Shown: positions 7,872 through 18,651, counted from the first letter of the stretch. The stretch: DNA of 64,000 bases from Alsobacter soli (GCF_003004785.1 NZ_PVZS01000011.1:95543-159542), one strand, 5' to 3'. A program made the numbers and translations. Notes: generated from the sequence alone by a model not told the origin.

Positions 7872-8834
7872 TTAAAGCTTCCGCAGCGCCACCCGCTCGA
7901 TCCGGTGGCTTGCGCCCTTGGTGAGGATAAGGCTGGCCCGGGGCCGCGTGGGAAGCACGTTTTCGCGCAAATTCGGCAGGTTCGTGCGATGCCAAATGGC
8001 CTTGGCCACGGCCTCGGCCTCTGCGTCCGTCAGGTCCGCATATTTCTGGAAGTAGGAGCGCGGGTCGCGGAACGCCGTCTGCCTCAAGGTCATGAAGCGG
8101 GACACGTACCACTTTTCGAGCAGGTCTTCTTCGGCGTCCAGGTAGACCGAGAAATCGAAGAAGTCGGACACGAACGGGACCGTCTTCCCGTCCCGCGACA
8201 GCCTGCTGGGCTGCAGAACGTTCAGCCCCTCGACGATGAGGATGTCCGGGCGGTCGACGGTGACGAAATCGTCCGGCATCACGTCATAGGTGAGGTGGGA
8301 ATAGATCGGCGCCCGCACCTGGCGCTCCCCGGCCTTCACCTGGGAGAGGAAGCGGGTCAGCGCGAGCCCGTCATAGCTTTCCGGAAAGCCCTTCTTCTCC
8401 ATCAGGCCTTCGCGCTGGAGCACCGCGTTCGGATAGAGGAATCCATCCGTGGTGACCAGGTCCACCTTGGGCGTGTTCGGCCAGCGCGACAGCAACGCGC
8501 GCAGCACGCGGGCGGTGGTCGACTTGCCGGCCGAAACGGATCCGGCGATGCCGATCACGTAGGGCACCTTCCCGTCCTCCGCGAGCAGGAAGCGCTGAGT
8601 CGCCTTGAACAGCCCCTGGGTGGCTGCGACGTAGAGTGACAGCAGGCGCGACAGCGGCAGGTAGATGGCCACGACCTCCTCGAGGGAGATCGGGTCATGC
8701 AGAGATTGCAGCTTGATCAGGTCCTCGACGCCGAGCGTCAGCGGCGTGTCCGCGCGCAACGCCGCCCACTCGTCCCGCGTGAACACGCGGTACGGCGAGA
8801 GCTCGTCCTGCCTGGGGGTGACGCGCTCGTTCAT
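7872..8834 (-). CDS. coaA: Type I pantothenate kinase
   Basis: The 320-residue enzyme shows the CoaA N-terminus ([20 protein letters not shown]), the Walker A loop [12 protein letters not shown] at about residue 96, [12 protein letters not shown], and EGLNVLQ, all typical of prokaryotic type I PanK. It phosphorylates pantothenate in the first, feedback-controlled step of CoA synthesis. It is the last gene of the minus-strand histidine operon, 36 bp after hisE, as in many Rhizobiales. Confidence 0.95.
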   Translation of the reverse strand: MNERVTPRQDELSPYRVFTRDEWAALRADTPLTLGVEDLIKLQSLHDPISLEEVVAIYLPLSRLLSLYVAATQGLFKATQRFLLAEDGKVPYVIGIAGSVSAGKSTTARVLRALLSRWPNTPKVDLVTTDGFLYPNAVLQREGLMEKKGFPESYDGLALTRFLSQVKAGERQVRAPIYSHLTYDVMPDDFVTVDRPDILIVEGLNVLQPSRLSRDGKTVPFVSDFFDFSVYLDAEEDLLEKWYVSRFMTLRQTAFRDPRSYFQKYADLTDAEAEAVAKAIWHRTNLPNLRENVLPTRPRASLILTKGASHRIERVALRKL

Positions 8835-8870
8835 GCGCGCTCCTTGAATGGGGCGAGGGGAGGGCGCTGC

Positions 8871-9191
8871 TCACCCTTTCGGGCGCGACGCCTTTTCCTG
8901 GAGCCCGGTTTGCGCGGTCCGGCGCGCGAGTTCGTCGAGGACATCCTGCAACGACAAGCCACGCGCGCGAAGCACGACTAACAGATGATAGAGAACGTCC
9001 GCGCTTTCCATCTTCAACGCTTGGACGTCCCCCTCGACAGCGGCGATCACGGCCTCGACGGCCTCCTCGCCCAGTTTCTTGGCGGCGTGCGCCGGTCCCT
9101 TGGCCAGGAGCTTGGCCGTGTAGGATTCCTCGGGTGACGCCTTGGCGCGCTCCGCCAGGTAGGCCTCGAGTTGCTCGAGCGAGAACGCCAT
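8871..9191 (-). CDS. hisE: Phosphoribosyl-ATP pyrophosphatase
   Basis: The 106-residue stand-alone HisE (not fused to HisI) has the EExxE-type metal motif [14 protein letters not shown] and the [13 protein letters not shown] helix. It hydrolyses phosphoribosyl-ATP to phosphoribosyl-AMP, step 2 of histidine synthesis. The ATG at 9191 overlaps the hisF stop by one base (TGATG) and is preferred over the TTG one codon upstream. The hisI cyclohydrolase gene is not in the window. Confidence 0.93.
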   Translation of the reverse strand: MAFSLEQLEAYLAERAKASPEESYTAKLLAKGPAHAAKKLGEEAVEAVIAAVEGDVQALKMESADVLYHLLVVLRARGLSLQDVLDELARRTAQTGLQEKASRPKG

Positions 9192-9964
9192 CAATCCATC
9201 CTCACCGGCAGCCCGGCGGCCGCGAGCCGCTCCTTGGCTTGCCTCACCGTGTATTCCCCGAAGTGGAAGATCGACGCCGCCAGCACCGCGCTGGCGTGCC
9301 CGTCCCGAACCCCCTCCACCAGGTGGTCGAGATTGCCGACGCCGCCGGATGCGATGACCGGGACCGGCACGGCGTCCGCCACGGCGCGGGTGAGGGCGAT
9401 GTCATAGCCCGTCTTCACCCCGTCCCGGTCCATGCTGGTCAGCAGGATCTCGCCCGCGCCCAGCTCGCAGACCTGCTCCGCGAAGGCGATCGCGTCGATG
9501 CCTGTCGGCGAGCGCCCGCCATGGGTGAAGATCTCCCAGCGGTCCTCTTCGTCAGGCCCGGACACCTTCTTGGCGTCAATCGCGACCACGATGCACTGCA
9601 CGCCGAACTTCTCGGCGGCGCGCCGGACGAATTGGGGGTCCTTCACCGCGGCCGTGTTGATCGACACCTTGTCGGCGCCCGCAAGCAGCAGGGCGCGGAT
9701 GTCCTCCACGGTGCGAACGCCGCCGCCCACGGTCAGCGGCATGAAGCACGCCTCGGCCGTGCGCGTGACCACGTCGATGAGCGTGCCCCGCCGCTCGTGG
9801 CTCGCCGTGATGTCGAGGAAGCAGAGCTCGTCGGCGCCGGCCGCGTCATACGCGATCGCGCTTTCGACGGGATCGCCGGCGTCCCGGAGGCCGACAAAGT
9901 TGACGCCCTTGACGACGCGTCCGTCCTTCACGTCCAGGCAGGGGATGACCCGAACCTTAAGCAT
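9191..9964 (-). CDS. hisF: Imidazole glycerol phosphate synthase, cyclase subunit
   Basis: The 257-residue TIM-barrel protein begins [20 protein letters not shown] with catalytic Asp11 and has the second catalytic Asp in [15 protein letters not shown]. With HisH it converts PRFAR and glutamine-derived ammonia to IGP and AICAR. It overlaps hisA by 8 bp upstream and hisE by 1-3 bp downstream, indicating one translationally coupled transcript. Confidence 0.96.
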   Translation of the reverse strand: MLKVRVIPCLDVKDGRVVKGVNFVGLRDAGDPVESAIAYDAAGADELCFLDITASHERRGTLIDVVTRTAEACFMPLTVGGGVRTVEDIRALLLAGADKVSINTAAVKDPQFVRRAAEKFGVQCIVVAIDAKKVSGPDEEDRWEIFTHGGRSPTGIDAIAFAEQVCELGAGEILLTSMDRDGVKTGYDIALTRAVADAVPVPVIASGGVGNLDHLVEGVRDGHASAVLAASIFHFGEYTVRQAKERLAAAGLPVRMD

Positions 9965-10706
9965 CGCGGCGCTCCGCCCTGGCCGATGCGATGAGCCTCA
10001 AGGCCTCGGCCGCGTCGAGCCGACCGTCATAAAGGGCCCGGCCCGAGATGGCCCCCTCCAGCACGGCGCAATCGGGCTGCAGCAGCCGCTTCACGTCCTC
10101 GATGGACGCAAGGCCGCCGGAGGCGATCACCGGAATGCCGACCGCGCGCGCCAGGCCGAGCGTGGCCTCGATGTTGAGCCCGGTCAGGATGCCGTCGCGC
10201 GCGATGTCCGTGTAGATGATCGCCGCCACCCCGGCGTCCTCGAACGAGCGCCCAAGATCCTCGGCCGACATCTCCGAAAGCCGGGCCCAGCCTTCCACCG
10301 CCACGCGGCCGTCGCGCGCGTCGATGCCCACGGCGATCTGTCCCGGAAAGCGCCGGGCGGCCTCACGCACGAAGGCGGGATCCTTCACGGCGGCCGTGCC
10401 GATGATGATGCGCTTGACGCCGCGCCCGAGCCAACCCTCGACCGTGCGCATGTCGCGGATGCCGCCGCCAAGTTGCACCGGCAGCTTGACCCGCGACAGG
10501 ATTCCCTCGACCGCCTGCGCGTTCACGGGGCGACCCGCGAAGGCGCCGTCGAGATCGACCAGGTGCAGCCACTCGAAACCCTGCGCTTCGAATTCCGCGG
10601 CCTGCGAGGCGGGGTCCTCGTTGAAGATCGTCGCCATCGCCATGTCGCCCTGCACCAGCCGGACGCAACGGCCTTCCTTCAGGTCGATCGCGGGGAACAG
10701 GATCAC
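9957..10706 (-). CDS. hisA: ProFAR isomerase
   Basis: HisA isomerises ProFAR to PRFAR. The barrel has [16 protein letters not shown] at the N-terminus, GGGIRD, and the second catalytic region [12 protein letters not shown]. The start is set at GTG 10706 (249 residues). It overlaps the hisH stop as GTGA, begins directly at ILFPAIDLK as in most HisA proteins, and has GAGG eight bases upstream. A GTG three codons earlier (10715) would have no spacing from that Shine-Dalgarno sequence. Confidence 0.94.
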   Translation of the reverse strand: MILFPAIDLKEGRCVRLVQGDMAMATIFNEDPASQAAEFEAQGFEWLHLVDLDGAFAGRPVNAQAVEGILSRVKLPVQLGGGIRDMRTVEGWLGRGVKRIIIGTAAVKDPAFVREAARRFPGQIAVGIDARDGRVAVEGWARLSEMSAEDLGRSFEDAGVAAIIYTDIARDGILTGLNIEATLGLARAVGIPVIASGGLASIEDVKRLLQPDCAVLEGAISGRALYDGRLDAAEALRLIASARAERRDA

Positions 10707-11353
10707 GGGCGCCACCTCAGGAAGTTTGAAATCAGGGCCAACCCGAGCTTCTGGCTCTTTTCGGGATGGAACTGCGTGCCGGCCATGTTGTCGCGGCCCA
10801 CCATCGCGGTGACCGGGCCGCCGTACTCGGTCTCGGCGATCACCGAGGACGGGTCGGCGGCCGCCAGATGGTACGAATGCACGAAATAGGCGTGCCAGCC
10901 CTCAGGCCCGGTCGGGACGCCGTCGAGCAGCGGATGGTCCCGCTTCACGGTCAGTGTATTCCAACCCATGTGCGGAATCTTCAGCGAGGGGTCGGACGGC
11001 TGGAGCAGCGTGACGTCTCCCGGGATCCAGCCCAGGCCCTCGGTGGTCACGTACTCCAGCCCACGGCTCGCCATGAGCTGCATGCCGACGCAGATGCCCA
11101 GGAACGGCTTGCCGCGGCGCCGCACCGCCTCTTCAAGCGCCTCCACCATGCCCGGCACGGCGTCCAGGCCGGCGCGGCAATCCGCGAAGGCCCCCACGCC
11201 AGGTAGCACAATGCGCTCGGCGCTCAGCACCGCCTCAGGGTCGGACGTCAGGGCCACGGGCGTGCTTAGGCCGGCTTCGCGCGCCGCCCGTTCGAAAGCC
11301 TTCTGGGCCGAATGGAGGTTACCCGAACCGTAATCGATGATGACGACGCTCAT
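10703..11353 (-). CDS. hisH: Imidazole glycerol phosphate synthase, glutaminase subunit
   Basis: The 216-residue class I glutamine amidotransferase begins [19 protein letters not shown]. It has the nucleophile Cys88 in [10 protein letters not shown] and the His-Glu pair in [10 protein letters not shown] near the C-terminus. It supplies ammonia to HisF. It overlaps hisA (GTGA) and the upstream DUF2628 gene (4 bp). Confidence 0.95.
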   Translation of the reverse strand: MSVVIIDYGSGNLHSAQKAFERAAREAGLSTPVALTSDPEAVLSAERIVLPGVGAFADCRAGLDAVPGMVEALEEAVRRRGKPFLGICVGMQLMASRGLEYVTTEGLGWIPGDVTLLQPSDPSLKIPHMGWNTLTVKRDHPLLDGVPTGPEGWHAYFVHSYHLAAADPSSVIAETEYGGPVTAMVGRDNMAGTQFHPEKSQKLGLALISNFLRWRP

Positions 11354-11844
11354 CGGGCCGCTCCGGGGTCGGGGAAGAGCCCCAGCACTTGCGGCTGAGG
11401 GCGGGGGTCATGGGTCGGCCGCGTCGCGCTCGGGCGGGATGGCGCGGGAGCCAGGGGCGCCCGTTCGAGCCAGCGGTCGAAGAACCTGCGCTCGGCCTCG
11501 TCCCGCGACGAACCCGTGACCACGTCGACGATCGTATACCCGCGCCGGGCGAGCCCCCAGGCCTTGAGGTCCGACGCCGAGATGGCGACGAACAGCCCGA
11601 TCAGGATGTCCAGCACGGCCAGGATCTGGTCGCTGATGCCCGCAGCCCGACCGGTCAGGACGACGCCGACCGTCAGAACCACGAAGGCCAGCAGCGCCCA
11701 CCACAGGCGGTTGAACAACAGCCAAAGCAGCGGGAAGAACAGGGCGAGCCAATGGAAGCCGTCCTTCACCAGGACGGCTCGGTCCAGCCCGGCGGTCGAT
11801 CCCGGGGTCGCCTCAGCCGGCAAGTGCACCGAATAGGTCGTCAT
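11350..11844 (-). CDS. DUF2628 membrane protein within the histidine operon
   Basis: The 164-residue protein has two or three hydrophobic segments at about residues 32-105 ([34 protein letters not shown] and [16 protein letters not shown]). They are followed by [12 protein letters not shown], typical of DUF2628, and then a proline/alanine-rich tail. The function is unknown. It lies between hisB (25 bp) and hisH (4-bp overlap), a placement conserved in Rhizobiales, so it is co-expressed with histidine synthesis, but no catalytic role in that pathway is known. Confidence 0.82.
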   Translation of the reverse strand: MTTYSVHLPAEATPGSTAGLDRAVLVKDGFHWLALFFPLLWLLFNRLWWALLAFVVLTVGVVLTGRAAGISDQILAVLDILIGLFVAISASDLKAWGLARRGYTIVDVVTGSSRDEAERRFFDRWLERAPLAPAPSRPSATRPTHDPRPQPQVLGLFPDPGAAR

Positions 11845-11869
11845 CGCGACGCTCCCGTTAGCCCTTCGG

Positions 11870-12457
11870 TCAGAGCGCGCCCTTGGTGGAGGGAACGCGC
11901 TCGCCTTCGCGCGGATCGAGGGCGCAGGCCTCGCGCAGGGCGCGAGCCAGGCCCTTGAACAGGCTTTCGGCGATGTGGTGGCTGTTCTCGCCGTAGAGCG
12001 TTTCAGCGTGCAGCGTGATCCCGGCGTTGGTCGCGAAGGCCTGGAACCACTCGCGCACCAGCTCGGTGTCGAATTCGCCGATCTTGTCGCGCGTGAACTC
12101 CGCCCGGAACACCAGGAACGGCCGCCCGGAGATGTCGATCGACACCCGGCTCAGCGTCTCGTCCATCGGCAGGTGCGCGCAGGCGTACCGACGGATTCCG
12201 CGCTTGTCCCCGAGCGCCTTGGCGAAGGCCTGCCCCAGCGCGATGCCCACGTCCTCGACCGTGTGGTGTTGGTCCACGTGGAGGTCGCCCTTGGCGGACA
12301 CCGTCACGTCGAACAGGGCGTGGCGCGTCAGCAGCTCGAGCATGTGGTCGAAGAAGCCGACGCCCGTTTCGATGCGGGCTTCGCCGGTTCCGTCGATGCT
12401 CAGGCTCACCGAGAGGTCCGTCTCGGCCGTCTTGCGCGCCACGTTGGCCGAACGCAT
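11870..12457 (-). CDS. hisB: Imidazoleglycerol-phosphate dehydratase
   Basis: The 195-residue monofunctional HisB shows the metal-binding repeats [32 protein letters not shown] and the second-half ENSHHIAES. It dehydrates IGP to imidazole acetol phosphate. It is the first gene of the minus-strand operon, and the 198-bp gap to hslV contains its promoter and a perfect DnaA box (12491-12499). Confidence 0.95.
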   Translation of the reverse strand: MRSANVARKTAETDLSVSLSIDGTGEARIETGVGFFDHMLELLTRHALFDVTVSAKGDLHVDQHHTVEDVGIALGQAFAKALGDKRGIRRYACAHLPMDETLSRVSIDISGRPFLVFRAEFTRDKIGEFDTELVREWFQAFATNAGITLHAETLYGENSHHIAESLFKGLARALREACALDPREGERVPSTKGAL

Positions 12458-12490
12458 GAGGGCGGTCTCCTGCGGGCTGCGAAAAAGGGT

Positions 12491-12499
12491 TGTGGATAA
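12491..12499 (-). promoter_or_regulatory. Consensus DnaA box upstream of hisB
   Basis: TGTGGATAA on the plus strand is TTATCCACA on the minus strand, a 9/9 match to the strong DnaA box. It lies 34 bp upstream of the hisB start codon in the divergent hisB/hslV gap. Only this perfect copy was noticed in the window; binding is inferred. Confidence 0.5.
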
Positions 12500-12655
12500 G
12501 CCCGCCGCGCCCCGCTTCTAGCAACTCGCGTGCCTCAACGCCACCTCGGCCGCATCAATCTTGAGCAGCACGGTGAAGGCGACCCTTCGACGCGCAGGTT
12601 GGCGCCGCCGGAGGTGAAAGCCTAAATGAGGTGCAGTCAGCATCAAGGAACACCT

Positions 12656-13213
12656 ATGGCCGAGCACGACGACAGGCGCTGGCGCGCCACCACCATCCTC
12701 ATGGTCCGCCGCGGCGGCAAGGTCGTGATCGGCGGCGACGGCCAGGTCAGCCTGGGCCAGACCATCATGAAATCCAACGCCCGCAAGGTTCGCCGGCTTG
12801 GGAAGGGCGACGTCATCGTGGGCTTCGCCGGCGCCACCGCCGACGCCTTCGCGCTGTTCGAGCGCCTCGAATCCAAGCTGGAGCAGTATCCCGGCCAGCT
12901 CATGCGCGCCTGCGTCGAGCTGACCAAGGACTGGCGGACGGACCGCGCTCTGCGCCGGCTCGAGGCCATGATGCTGGTCGCCGACAGGCAGGTCGGCCTC
13001 GTTCTCTCCGGCGCGGGCGACGTGCTCGAGCCGCCGGACGGCGTCATGGCGATTGGCTCGGGCGGCAACTACGCCCTGTCCGCCGCCCGCGCGCTGGTGG
13101 AGAACACCGACCTCGACGCCGAGTCGATCGTCCGCAAGAGCCTCGGCATCGCCGCCGAAATCTGCGTCTACACCAACGGCAATCTCACCATCGAGACCCT
13201 GGACGCGGCCTGA
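12656..13213 (+). CDS. hslV: ATP-dependent protease HslVU, peptidase subunit
   Basis: The 185-residue peptidase carries a short propeptide ([11 protein letters not shown]) before the catalytic N-terminal Thr12 of TTILMVRR, as expected for the proteasome-like Hsl[21 protein letters not shown] and [14 protein letters not shown] are diagnostic. ATG 12656 is preferred to an earlier in-frame ATG because it gives the normal propeptide and has AAGGAA upstream. A weak sigma-32-like -35 (CTTGAG, 12560-12565) lies upstream, consistent with heat-shock control, but its -10 is poor. Confidence 0.95.
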   Translation: MAEHDDRRWRATTILMVRRGGKVVIGGDGQVSLGQTIMKSNARKVRRLGKGDVIVGFAGATADAFALFERLESKLEQYPGQLMRACVELTKDWRTDRALRRLEAMMLVADRQVGLVLSGAGDVLEPPDGVMAIGSGGNYALSAARALVENTDLDAESIVRKSLGIAAEICVYTNGNLTIETLDAA

Positions 13214-13248
13214 GGCGGCGTCCCATCCAGGAAGGCCCGCGAGCCGCC

Positions 13249-14553
13249 ATGACCACCTTCTCGCCCCGCCAAACCGTCTCCGAACTCGATCGCTTCATCG
13301 TCGGCCAGCGCGACGCCAAGCGCGCCGTCGCCATCGCGCTGCGCAACCGCTGGCGCCGCCAGCAGCTCGAAGGGCCCATGCGCGAGGAGGTCCTGCCGAA
13401 GAACATCCTGATGATCGGCCCGACGGGCTGCGGCAAGACCGAGATCGCCCGCCGCTTGGCCAAGCTCGCGAACGCGCCGTTCCTCAAGGTCGAGGCCACC
13501 AAGTTCACCGAGGTGGGCTATGTCGGTCGCGACGTCGAGCAGATCGTCCGCGACCTTGTCGAGATCGGCATCGGGCTCGTGCGCGAGGCCAGGCGCAAGG
13601 ACGTGCGCGCGCGCGCGCACAAGGCCGCGGAGGAGCGCGTGCTCGACGCGCTCGTAGGCCCGGGCTCGAGCCAGAACACGCGCGAGAGCTTCCGCCGCAA
13701 GCTGCGCGAGGGCGAGATGGACGAGAAGGAGATCGAGATCGAGCTGGCGCAGGGCCAGGCGGGCTTGCCCATGTTCGAGCTGCCGAACATGCCGGGCGCC
13801 TCGGTCGGCGCCATCTCGCTCGGGGATATTTTCGGCAAGATGGGCGGGCGCACCAAGACGCGCCGCACCACCGTGCGCGAGGCCTACGAGCCGCTGATCA
13901 ACGAGGAAAGCGACAAGCTGTTGGATCAGGACCAGATCGTCGGCGAGGCCATCAAGCAGGTCGAGGAGAACGGCATCGTCTTCCTGGACGAGATCGACAA
14001 GATCTGCGCCCGCGAGACCCGCGGCGGCGCGGATGTCTCCCGCGAAGGCGTGCAGCGCGACCTGCTGCCCCTGATCGAAGGCACCACGGTGGCCACGAAG
14101 CACGGCCCGGTGAAGACCGACCACATCCTGTTCGTCGCCTCGGGCGCATTCCACGTCTCCAAGCCGTCCGACCTCCTGCCTGAGCTGCAGGGCCGCCTTC
14201 CGATCCGGGTGGAGCTCAGCTCCCTCAACGAGGACGACTTCCGCCGCATCCTCACCGACACGGAGGCGAGCCTTGTGAAGCAGTACGTGGCCTTGATGGC
14301 GACGGAGGGAGTCACGCTTCAGTTCGCCGACTCGGCCATTTCCGCCATCGCCCGGGTGGCCGTCGAGGTGAACGGCTCCGTGGAGAACATCGGCGCTCGC
14401 CGCCTCCAGACCGTGATGGAGCGCATCCTGGACGACATCTCGTTCAACGCGCCCGACCGCTCCGGCGAGACTGTCGTGATCGACGCCGACTACGTCGAGA
14501 AGGCCGTCGGGGACCTCGCCAAGAACGCGGACCTCAGCCGGTTCATTCTCTAG
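13249..14553 (+). CDS. hslU: ATP-dependent protease HslVU, ATPase subunit
   Basis: The 434-residue AAA+ unfoldase starts at ATG 13249, 35 bp after hslV. It contains the Walker A GPTGCGKT at 57-64, the pore motif VGYVGRD, an I-domain (about residues 110-235), and Walker [10 protein letters not shown] near 247. The C-terminal tail ends LSRFIL, which inserts into HslV. It unfolds substrates for HslV in the cytosol. An upstream open frame overlapping hslV is a shadow. Confidence 0.96.
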   Translation: MTTFSPRQTVSELDRFIVGQRDAKRAVAIALRNRWRRQQLEGPMREEVLPKNILMIGPTGCGKTEIARRLAKLANAPFLKVEATKFTEVGYVGRDVEQIVRDLVEIGIGLVREARRKDVRARAHKAAEERVLDALVGPGSSQNTRESFRRKLREGEMDEKEIEIELAQGQAGLPMFELPNMPGASVGAISLGDIFGKMGGRTKTRRTTVREAYEPLINEESDKLLDQDQIVGEAIKQVEENGIVFLDEIDKICARETRGGADVSREGVQRDLLPLIEGTTVATKHGPVKTDHILFVASGAFHVSKPSDLLPELQGRLPIRVELSSLNEDDFRRILTDTEASLVKQYVALMATEGVTLQFADSAISAIARVAVEVNGSVENIGARRLQTVMERILDDISFNAPDRSGETVVIDADYVEKAVGDLAKNADLSRFIL

Positions 14554-14598
14554 GCCCGCCGCTTGCGCGCCCGGGGCGAACCTGATTCGGTCCGCCCC

Positions 14599-16167
14599 AT
14601 GGCGCAGTCCTCAGATCCACCTCCCAGCCTGGCCCGCGACACGGCGCTTGTCGGCGCCGCGGCGGCGCTGTCCCGGGTTCTCGGCTTCGCCCGGGACGTG
14701 ATGATCGCGGCCCTGATCGGGGCGGGCCCGGCCGCCGACGCCTTGCTGGCGGCTCTGCGCATCCCGAACCTTGTCCGGCGGGTGGTCGGGGAGGGGGCCG
14801 TGAACGGAGCCTTCGTGCCCGTCTACCGCAGGATGGCCGCGGAGTCGGGCGACGCGGCCGCCCGCAGGTTCGCCGGGGAAGCCCTGGCGGCGGTCGGCTT
14901 GGCAGGCCTCGCTTTGACCGCCCTGGGGGAAATCGCCGCGCCCTGGCTCACCCTCGCGCTTGCCGGCGGTTTCGCGCACGACGGAGAACGGCTCGCGCTC
15001 GCCGCCAGCCTCACGCGCCTGTCGCTGCCGCTCGCGGTTTTCGCCACGATGGCGGCCCTGTGCGCGGCCATGCTGGCCGGGCAGGGGCGCCTGCGATGGG
15101 CCGCCCTCGCCCCTGTGGTGGTCAACGCCGTGCTGGTGGCCGTGCTGGCCTTCCTGGCCGGTGTCGGCGAGGACGAGGCGAGGCTCGCGTGGATCGTGGC
15201 CGTGGCGGTCTCCGGCGCCGGCCTGCTCCAACTCCTGTTGGTCGGCGCCGCGCTGTTGCGCCGGAGCGAACGCCCCTCTCTGACCTGGCCGCGCCTCTCA
15301 CCCGGATTGCGCGCCTTTGGCGGTCTCGCGCTGCCCGGTCTCGCCACGGCCGCCTCGGCGCAGCTTTCCATCCTCGCGGCGCTCAACCTGGCCTCGGCTG
15401 AGCCGTCCGCCTTGGCGCAGCTGCATTACGCCGACCGGCTCTTCCAGTTGCCGCTCGGCTTCGTGGCGGCGGGAGCGGGCGTCGTCCTGCTCAACGAGGT
15501 GGTCCGGCTGCTGCGCGCCGGCCATACCGGGCAGGTAGCGCCATTGCTGGACAAGGCCCTCCTGGCCGCGCTCCTGCTTGCCCTACCGGCGGCCGCCGGA
15601 CTCGCGGTCCTGGCGGATCCGATCGCCAGCATCCTCTTCGAACGCGGAGCTTTTTCGCCGAACGACACGGCCGCGGTCGCGGCGGTCATCCGCGGCCTCG
15701 CGCCGGGACTACCGGCCGCCGCGCTGGCGCGCGTGCTCGCCCAACCCTTCATGGCGCAGGAAAGGAGCCGGCCGCCGCTGCTGGGCGCCGTAGCCGGGTT
15801 CGTGGTGACGGTTTCGGCCGGCTTGGTGCTCCGCGATGGCCACGGAGTCGCAGGGCTCGGGGCCGCTGTCTCCCTCGGGGCCTGGGCGGACGCTGGCGTG
15901 CTGGCTCTGGCGCTCGGGGCCGCAGGGCTCTGGCGCCCAGCGCCCAGGCTGCTTGTCCGGCTCGCCCTAGCCGCGCTCAGCGCGGCCCTCATGGCGCTCG
16001 CCGTCCGGGAGGCCCAGGGCGTCCTCGCCGCCGCCCTCGCGACCGAGGCCCGATTGCCGGTCAGGGTCGCAGCCCTGGGGGCCCTCTGCGGGGGCGGCGC
16101 TGCCGCCTATGCAGCCGCGCTGCTCGCCTGCGGGGCCGGCCGCTGGCGCGGGCCGGCCGCCACCTGA
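14599..16167 (+). CDS. murJ: Lipid II flippase MurJ
   Basis: This is a 522-residue, very hydrophobic protein with about 14 predicted membrane helices. The N-terminal MurJ signature is clear: LSRVLGFARDVMIAALIGAG, ADALLAALRIPNLVRRVVGEG and NGAFVPVYRR. It flips lipid-linked peptidoglycan precursors across the inner membrane and belongs to the MOP superfamily. ATG 14599 is chosen because residues before it are polar and non-conserved. It lies 45 bp after hslU and leads into trpS. Confidence 0.93.
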   Translation: MAQSSDPPPSLARDTALVGAAAALSRVLGFARDVMIAALIGAGPAADALLAALRIPNLVRRVVGEGAVNGAFVPVYRRMAAESGDAAARRFAGEALAAVGLAGLALTALGEIAAPWLTLALAGGFAHDGERLALAASLTRLSLPLAVFATMAALCAAMLAGQGRLRWAALAPVVVNAVLVAVLAFLAGVGEDEARLAWIVAVAVSGAGLLQLLLVGAALLRRSERPSLTWPRLSPGLRAFGGLALPGLATAASAQLSILAALNLASAEPSALAQLHYADRLFQLPLGFVAAGAGVVLLNEVVRLLRAGHTGQVAPLLDKALLAALLLALPAAAGLAVLADPIASILFERGAFSPNDTAAVAAVIRGLAPGLPAAALARVLAQPFMAQERSRPPLLGAVAGFVVTVSAGLVLRDGHGVAGLGAAVSLGAWADAGVLALALGAAGLWRPAPRLLVRLALAALSAALMALAVREAQGVLAAALATEARLPVRVAALGALCGGGAAAYAAALLACGAGRWRGPAAT

Positions 16168-16233
16168 ATGCTGCTTTATCTTGCGCGCCTTGGATGAAGC
16201 CGCCATAAGCGCGCCGACTTGGGAGATTTCGCA

Positions 16234-17277
16234 ATGGCGGCCTTCAAACCCCTCGTGTTCTCGGGCGTCCAGCCGACGGGCAACCTGCACCTGGGCAACT
16301 ACCTCGGCGCGATCACGAAGTTCGTGGCCCTGCAGGATAGCCACGAGTGCATCTACTGCGTGGTGGACATGCACGCCATCACGGTGCCGCAAGACCCGCA
16401 GGCGCTCACGGCCCAGATCCGCGAGGTCACGGCGGCCTTCCTGGCGGCCGGAATCGATCCCCGGAAGCACATCGTGTTCAACCAGAGCCAGGTGCACGAG
16501 CACGCTGAACTCGCCTGGGTGTTCAACTGCGTGGCCCGCATCGGCTGGCTGAACCGCATGACGCAGTTCAAGGAGAAGGCCGGCAAGGACCGCGAGAACG
16601 CGTCTGTCGGCCTCTACGCCTACCCGACCCTGATGGCCGCCGACATCCTGGTCTACCGCGCCACCCACGTGCCGGTCGGAGAGGACCAGAAGCAGCACCT
16701 CGAACTGGCCCGCGACATCGCCCAGAAGTTCAACAACGATTACGCCGAGTCGATCGCCAGCAATGGATTCGGGGAGGGCTTCTTCCCCTTGCCGGAGCCC
16801 CTGATCCAGGGCCCCGCCACCCGGGTCATGAGCCTGCGGGATGGCTCCAAGAAGATGTCGAAGTCCGACCCGTCGGACTACTCGCGCATCAACCTGTCCG
16901 ACGACGCGGACGCGGTCGCCCAGAAGGTCCGCAAGGCGAAGACCGATCCCGAGCCGCTGCCCTCGGAGGAAGCCGGGCTGGAGAAGCGGCCCGAGGCCCA
17001 GAACCTTGTCGGCATCTTCGCCGCGCTTGCGGATCGCTCCCGGGCCGACGTGCTGCGTGAGTTCGGCGGGGCGCAGTTCTCGTCCTTCAAGGCGGCCCTG
17101 GTGGACCTCGCCGTGACCAAGCTCGGCCCCATCGGGTCCGAGATGAAGCGGCTGGCCGCGGACCCCGGCTACATTGATTCCGTGCTGGCCGACGGCGCCG
17201 AGCGCGCGAGCGCCATCGCCCGGCCGAACATGGACGCCGTGAAGGACATCCTGGGCTTCGTGCGACGCCGGGGCTGA
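16234..17277 (+). CDS. trpS: Tryptophanyl-tRNA synthetase
   Basis: The 347-residue class I enzyme has the HIGH-type motif HLGN at 19-22 ([16 protein letters not shown]), the [19 protein letters not shown] segment, and KMSKS near residue 207. GGGAG eight bases before ATG 16234 fixes the start; a TTG five codons upstream is rejected. The order murJ-trpS-usp-nfu is a common Rhizobiales arrangement. Confidence 0.96.
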   Translation: MAAFKPLVFSGVQPTGNLHLGNYLGAITKFVALQDSHECIYCVVDMHAITVPQDPQALTAQIREVTAAFLAAGIDPRKHIVFNQSQVHEHAELAWVFNCVARIGWLNRMTQFKEKAGKDRENASVGLYAYPTLMAADILVYRATHVPVGEDQKQHLELARDIAQKFNNDYAESIASNGFGEGFFPLPEPLIQGPATRVMSLRDGSKKMSKSDPSDYSRINLSDDADAVAQKVRKAKTDPEPLPSEEAGLEKRPEAQNLVGIFAALADRSRADVLREFGGAQFSSFKAALVDLAVTKLGPIGSEMKRLAADPGYIDSVLADGAERASAIARPNMDAVKDILGFVRRRG

Positions 17278-17347
17278 GCTTCGGCGCTTGCTCGACGCCA
17301 GGCATGCTGCCAGCATGCGGCGTCGAGCGCACGAGCACGGCAGGCCC

Positions 17348-17845
17348 ATGACGGTGAAGCCGAGACGGTCCTATGAGGCGGGTCACCGCCCGAAGTTCCT
17401 CGTCATCGTCGATGAGACCGAGGAGTGTGACCGGGCCGTGTATTTCGCGGCCCGCCGCGCCGGTCGGGTCGGCGCCGAACTCGCTCTCCTGGCGGTCATC
17501 AGCCCGCCGGAATTCCAGCACTGGCTGGGCGTGGGCACCGTCATGGAGGCGGAAGCCGGCGAGGAAGCGCAGCGACGCCTGGACGTCGCCTCGGCATGCG
17601 CGCGGGATCTCACTGGCGCCGATCCTCAATTGGTCATCCGCACTGGCGCGAAGGCCGAGCAGGTCCTGGCCGTGATCGAGGAGGACGAGGACATCGCGCT
17701 CCTGGTGCTCGCAGCCGGCTCGGGCCCGGACGGACCGGGGCCGCTCGTCGCCGGTCTCGCCGGCAAGGGCGCCGCCTCTTTTCCGGTGCCGATCGCGATC
17801 GTGCCCGGCGGCCTGAGCGACCGGGACATCGACGCGCTCGCCTGA
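17348..17845 (+). CDS. Universal stress protein (UspA family)
   Basis: The product has 165 residues from ATG 17348; an earlier in-frame ATG (17288) would add a basic, non-conserved leader. It has the Usp alpha/beta fold: KFLVIVDETEECDRAVYFAARRA at the N-terminus and a C-terminal LVLAAGSGPDGPGPLVAGLAGKGAASFPVPIAIVPG segment (read in two parts). The usual ATP loop G-2x-G-9x-G-S/T is only approximately kept, so nucleotide binding is uncertain. It lies between trpS and nfu on the same strand. Confidence 0.85.
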   Translation: MTVKPRRSYEAGHRPKFLVIVDETEECDRAVYFAARRAGRVGAELALLAVISPPEFQHWLGVGTVMEAEAGEEAQRRLDVASACARDLTGADPQLVIRTGAKAEQVLAVIEEDEDIALLVLAAGSGPDGPGPLVAGLAGKGAASFPVPIAIVPGGLSDRDIDALA

Positions 17846-17966
17846 CCTCCGCATTGAATCGGAGCCCCTCGCGGGCCACATACTGTGATAAGGAGGCCTG
17901 GGGCGCGCATCCCAGCGCCTTCCCGCCATTCGCCGCCGGCCTTGAACCGCGCGCGAGGAGAGACCG

Positions 17967-18530
17967 ATGTTCATCCAGACCGAAGCCACGCCCAATCCCG
18001 CCACCCTGAAATTCCTGCCCGGCCGCGGCGTGATGCCGGACGGCACCCTCGACATTCGTGATTCCCGCGCTGCCGAGCGCTCGCCTCTGGCGCGCCGGCT
18101 GTTCGCCATTCCGGGCGTCACGGGCGTGTTCTACGGCTCGGACTTCGTTACGGTGACCAAGAGCGAAGGCGACTGGGCCCACCTGAAGCCCGCTATTCTC
18201 GGCGCCATCATGGAGCACTTCCTGTCCGGCGAGCCCCTGTTCGAGGGCGAGGCCGAGCCGGCCGGTGAAGGCGCCGATGGCGAGTTCTTCGACCCCAAGG
18301 ACGCCGCCACGGTCGAGACCATCAAGGAGCTGCTCGAGACCCGCGTCCGCCCGGCCGTGGCCGGCGACGGCGGCGACATCACCTTCAAGGGCTTCCGTGA
18401 GGGCGTCGTGTATCTCACCATGAAGGGCTCCTGCTCAGGGTGCCCTTCGTCCACCGCCACCCTGAAGCACGGCATCCAGAACCTGTTGCGCCACTTCCTT
18501 CCGGACGTGCGCGAGGTGGAAGCCGTCTGA
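17967..18530 (+). CDS. NifU-like Fe-S carrier protein (Nfu)
   Basis: The 187-residue protein has an N-terminal Nfu_N domain ([19 protein letters not shown]) and a C-terminal NifU domain with [11 protein letters not shown] and the CxxC pair Cys156/Cys159 (GSCSGCPSS) that binds a bridging [4Fe-4S] cluster. It transfers clusters to apo-enzymes in the cytosol. No isc or suf genes are in the window. A good AGGAGA sequence lies just before the ATG. Confidence 0.93.
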   Translation: MFIQTEATPNPATLKFLPGRGVMPDGTLDIRDSRAAERSPLARRLFAIPGVTGVFYGSDFVTVTKSEGDWAHLKPAILGAIMEHFLSGEPLFEGEAEPAGEGADGEFFDPKDAATVETIKELLETRVRPAVAGDGGDITFKGFREGVVYLTMKGSCSGCPSSTATLKHGIQNLLRHFLPDVREVEAV

Positions 18531-18551
18531 ACTCGGCTTGCAATTCGGCAA

Positions 18552-18625
18552 GCGCATTTTTGCGCACAGAGGGGCTGCCCCCGCGGGGGTGGCCCTTATG
18601 TCTTTCGGCATAACCCCGCCCCCGA
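18552..18625 (+). other. Hairpin-rich gap between nfu and rutE
   Basis: Two inverted repeats follow the nfu stop: GCGCA-TTTT-TGCGC (18552-18565) and an 11-bp G/C stem with two mismatches (18572-18582 with 18585-18595). A further C/G-rich stretch lies at 18614-18630. None is followed by a T-run, so it is not a clean terminator; it may slow or process the transcript before rutE. Confidence 0.4.
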
Positions 18626-18651
18626 GGGGCGTACTCCAGGGATTGCCGAAC

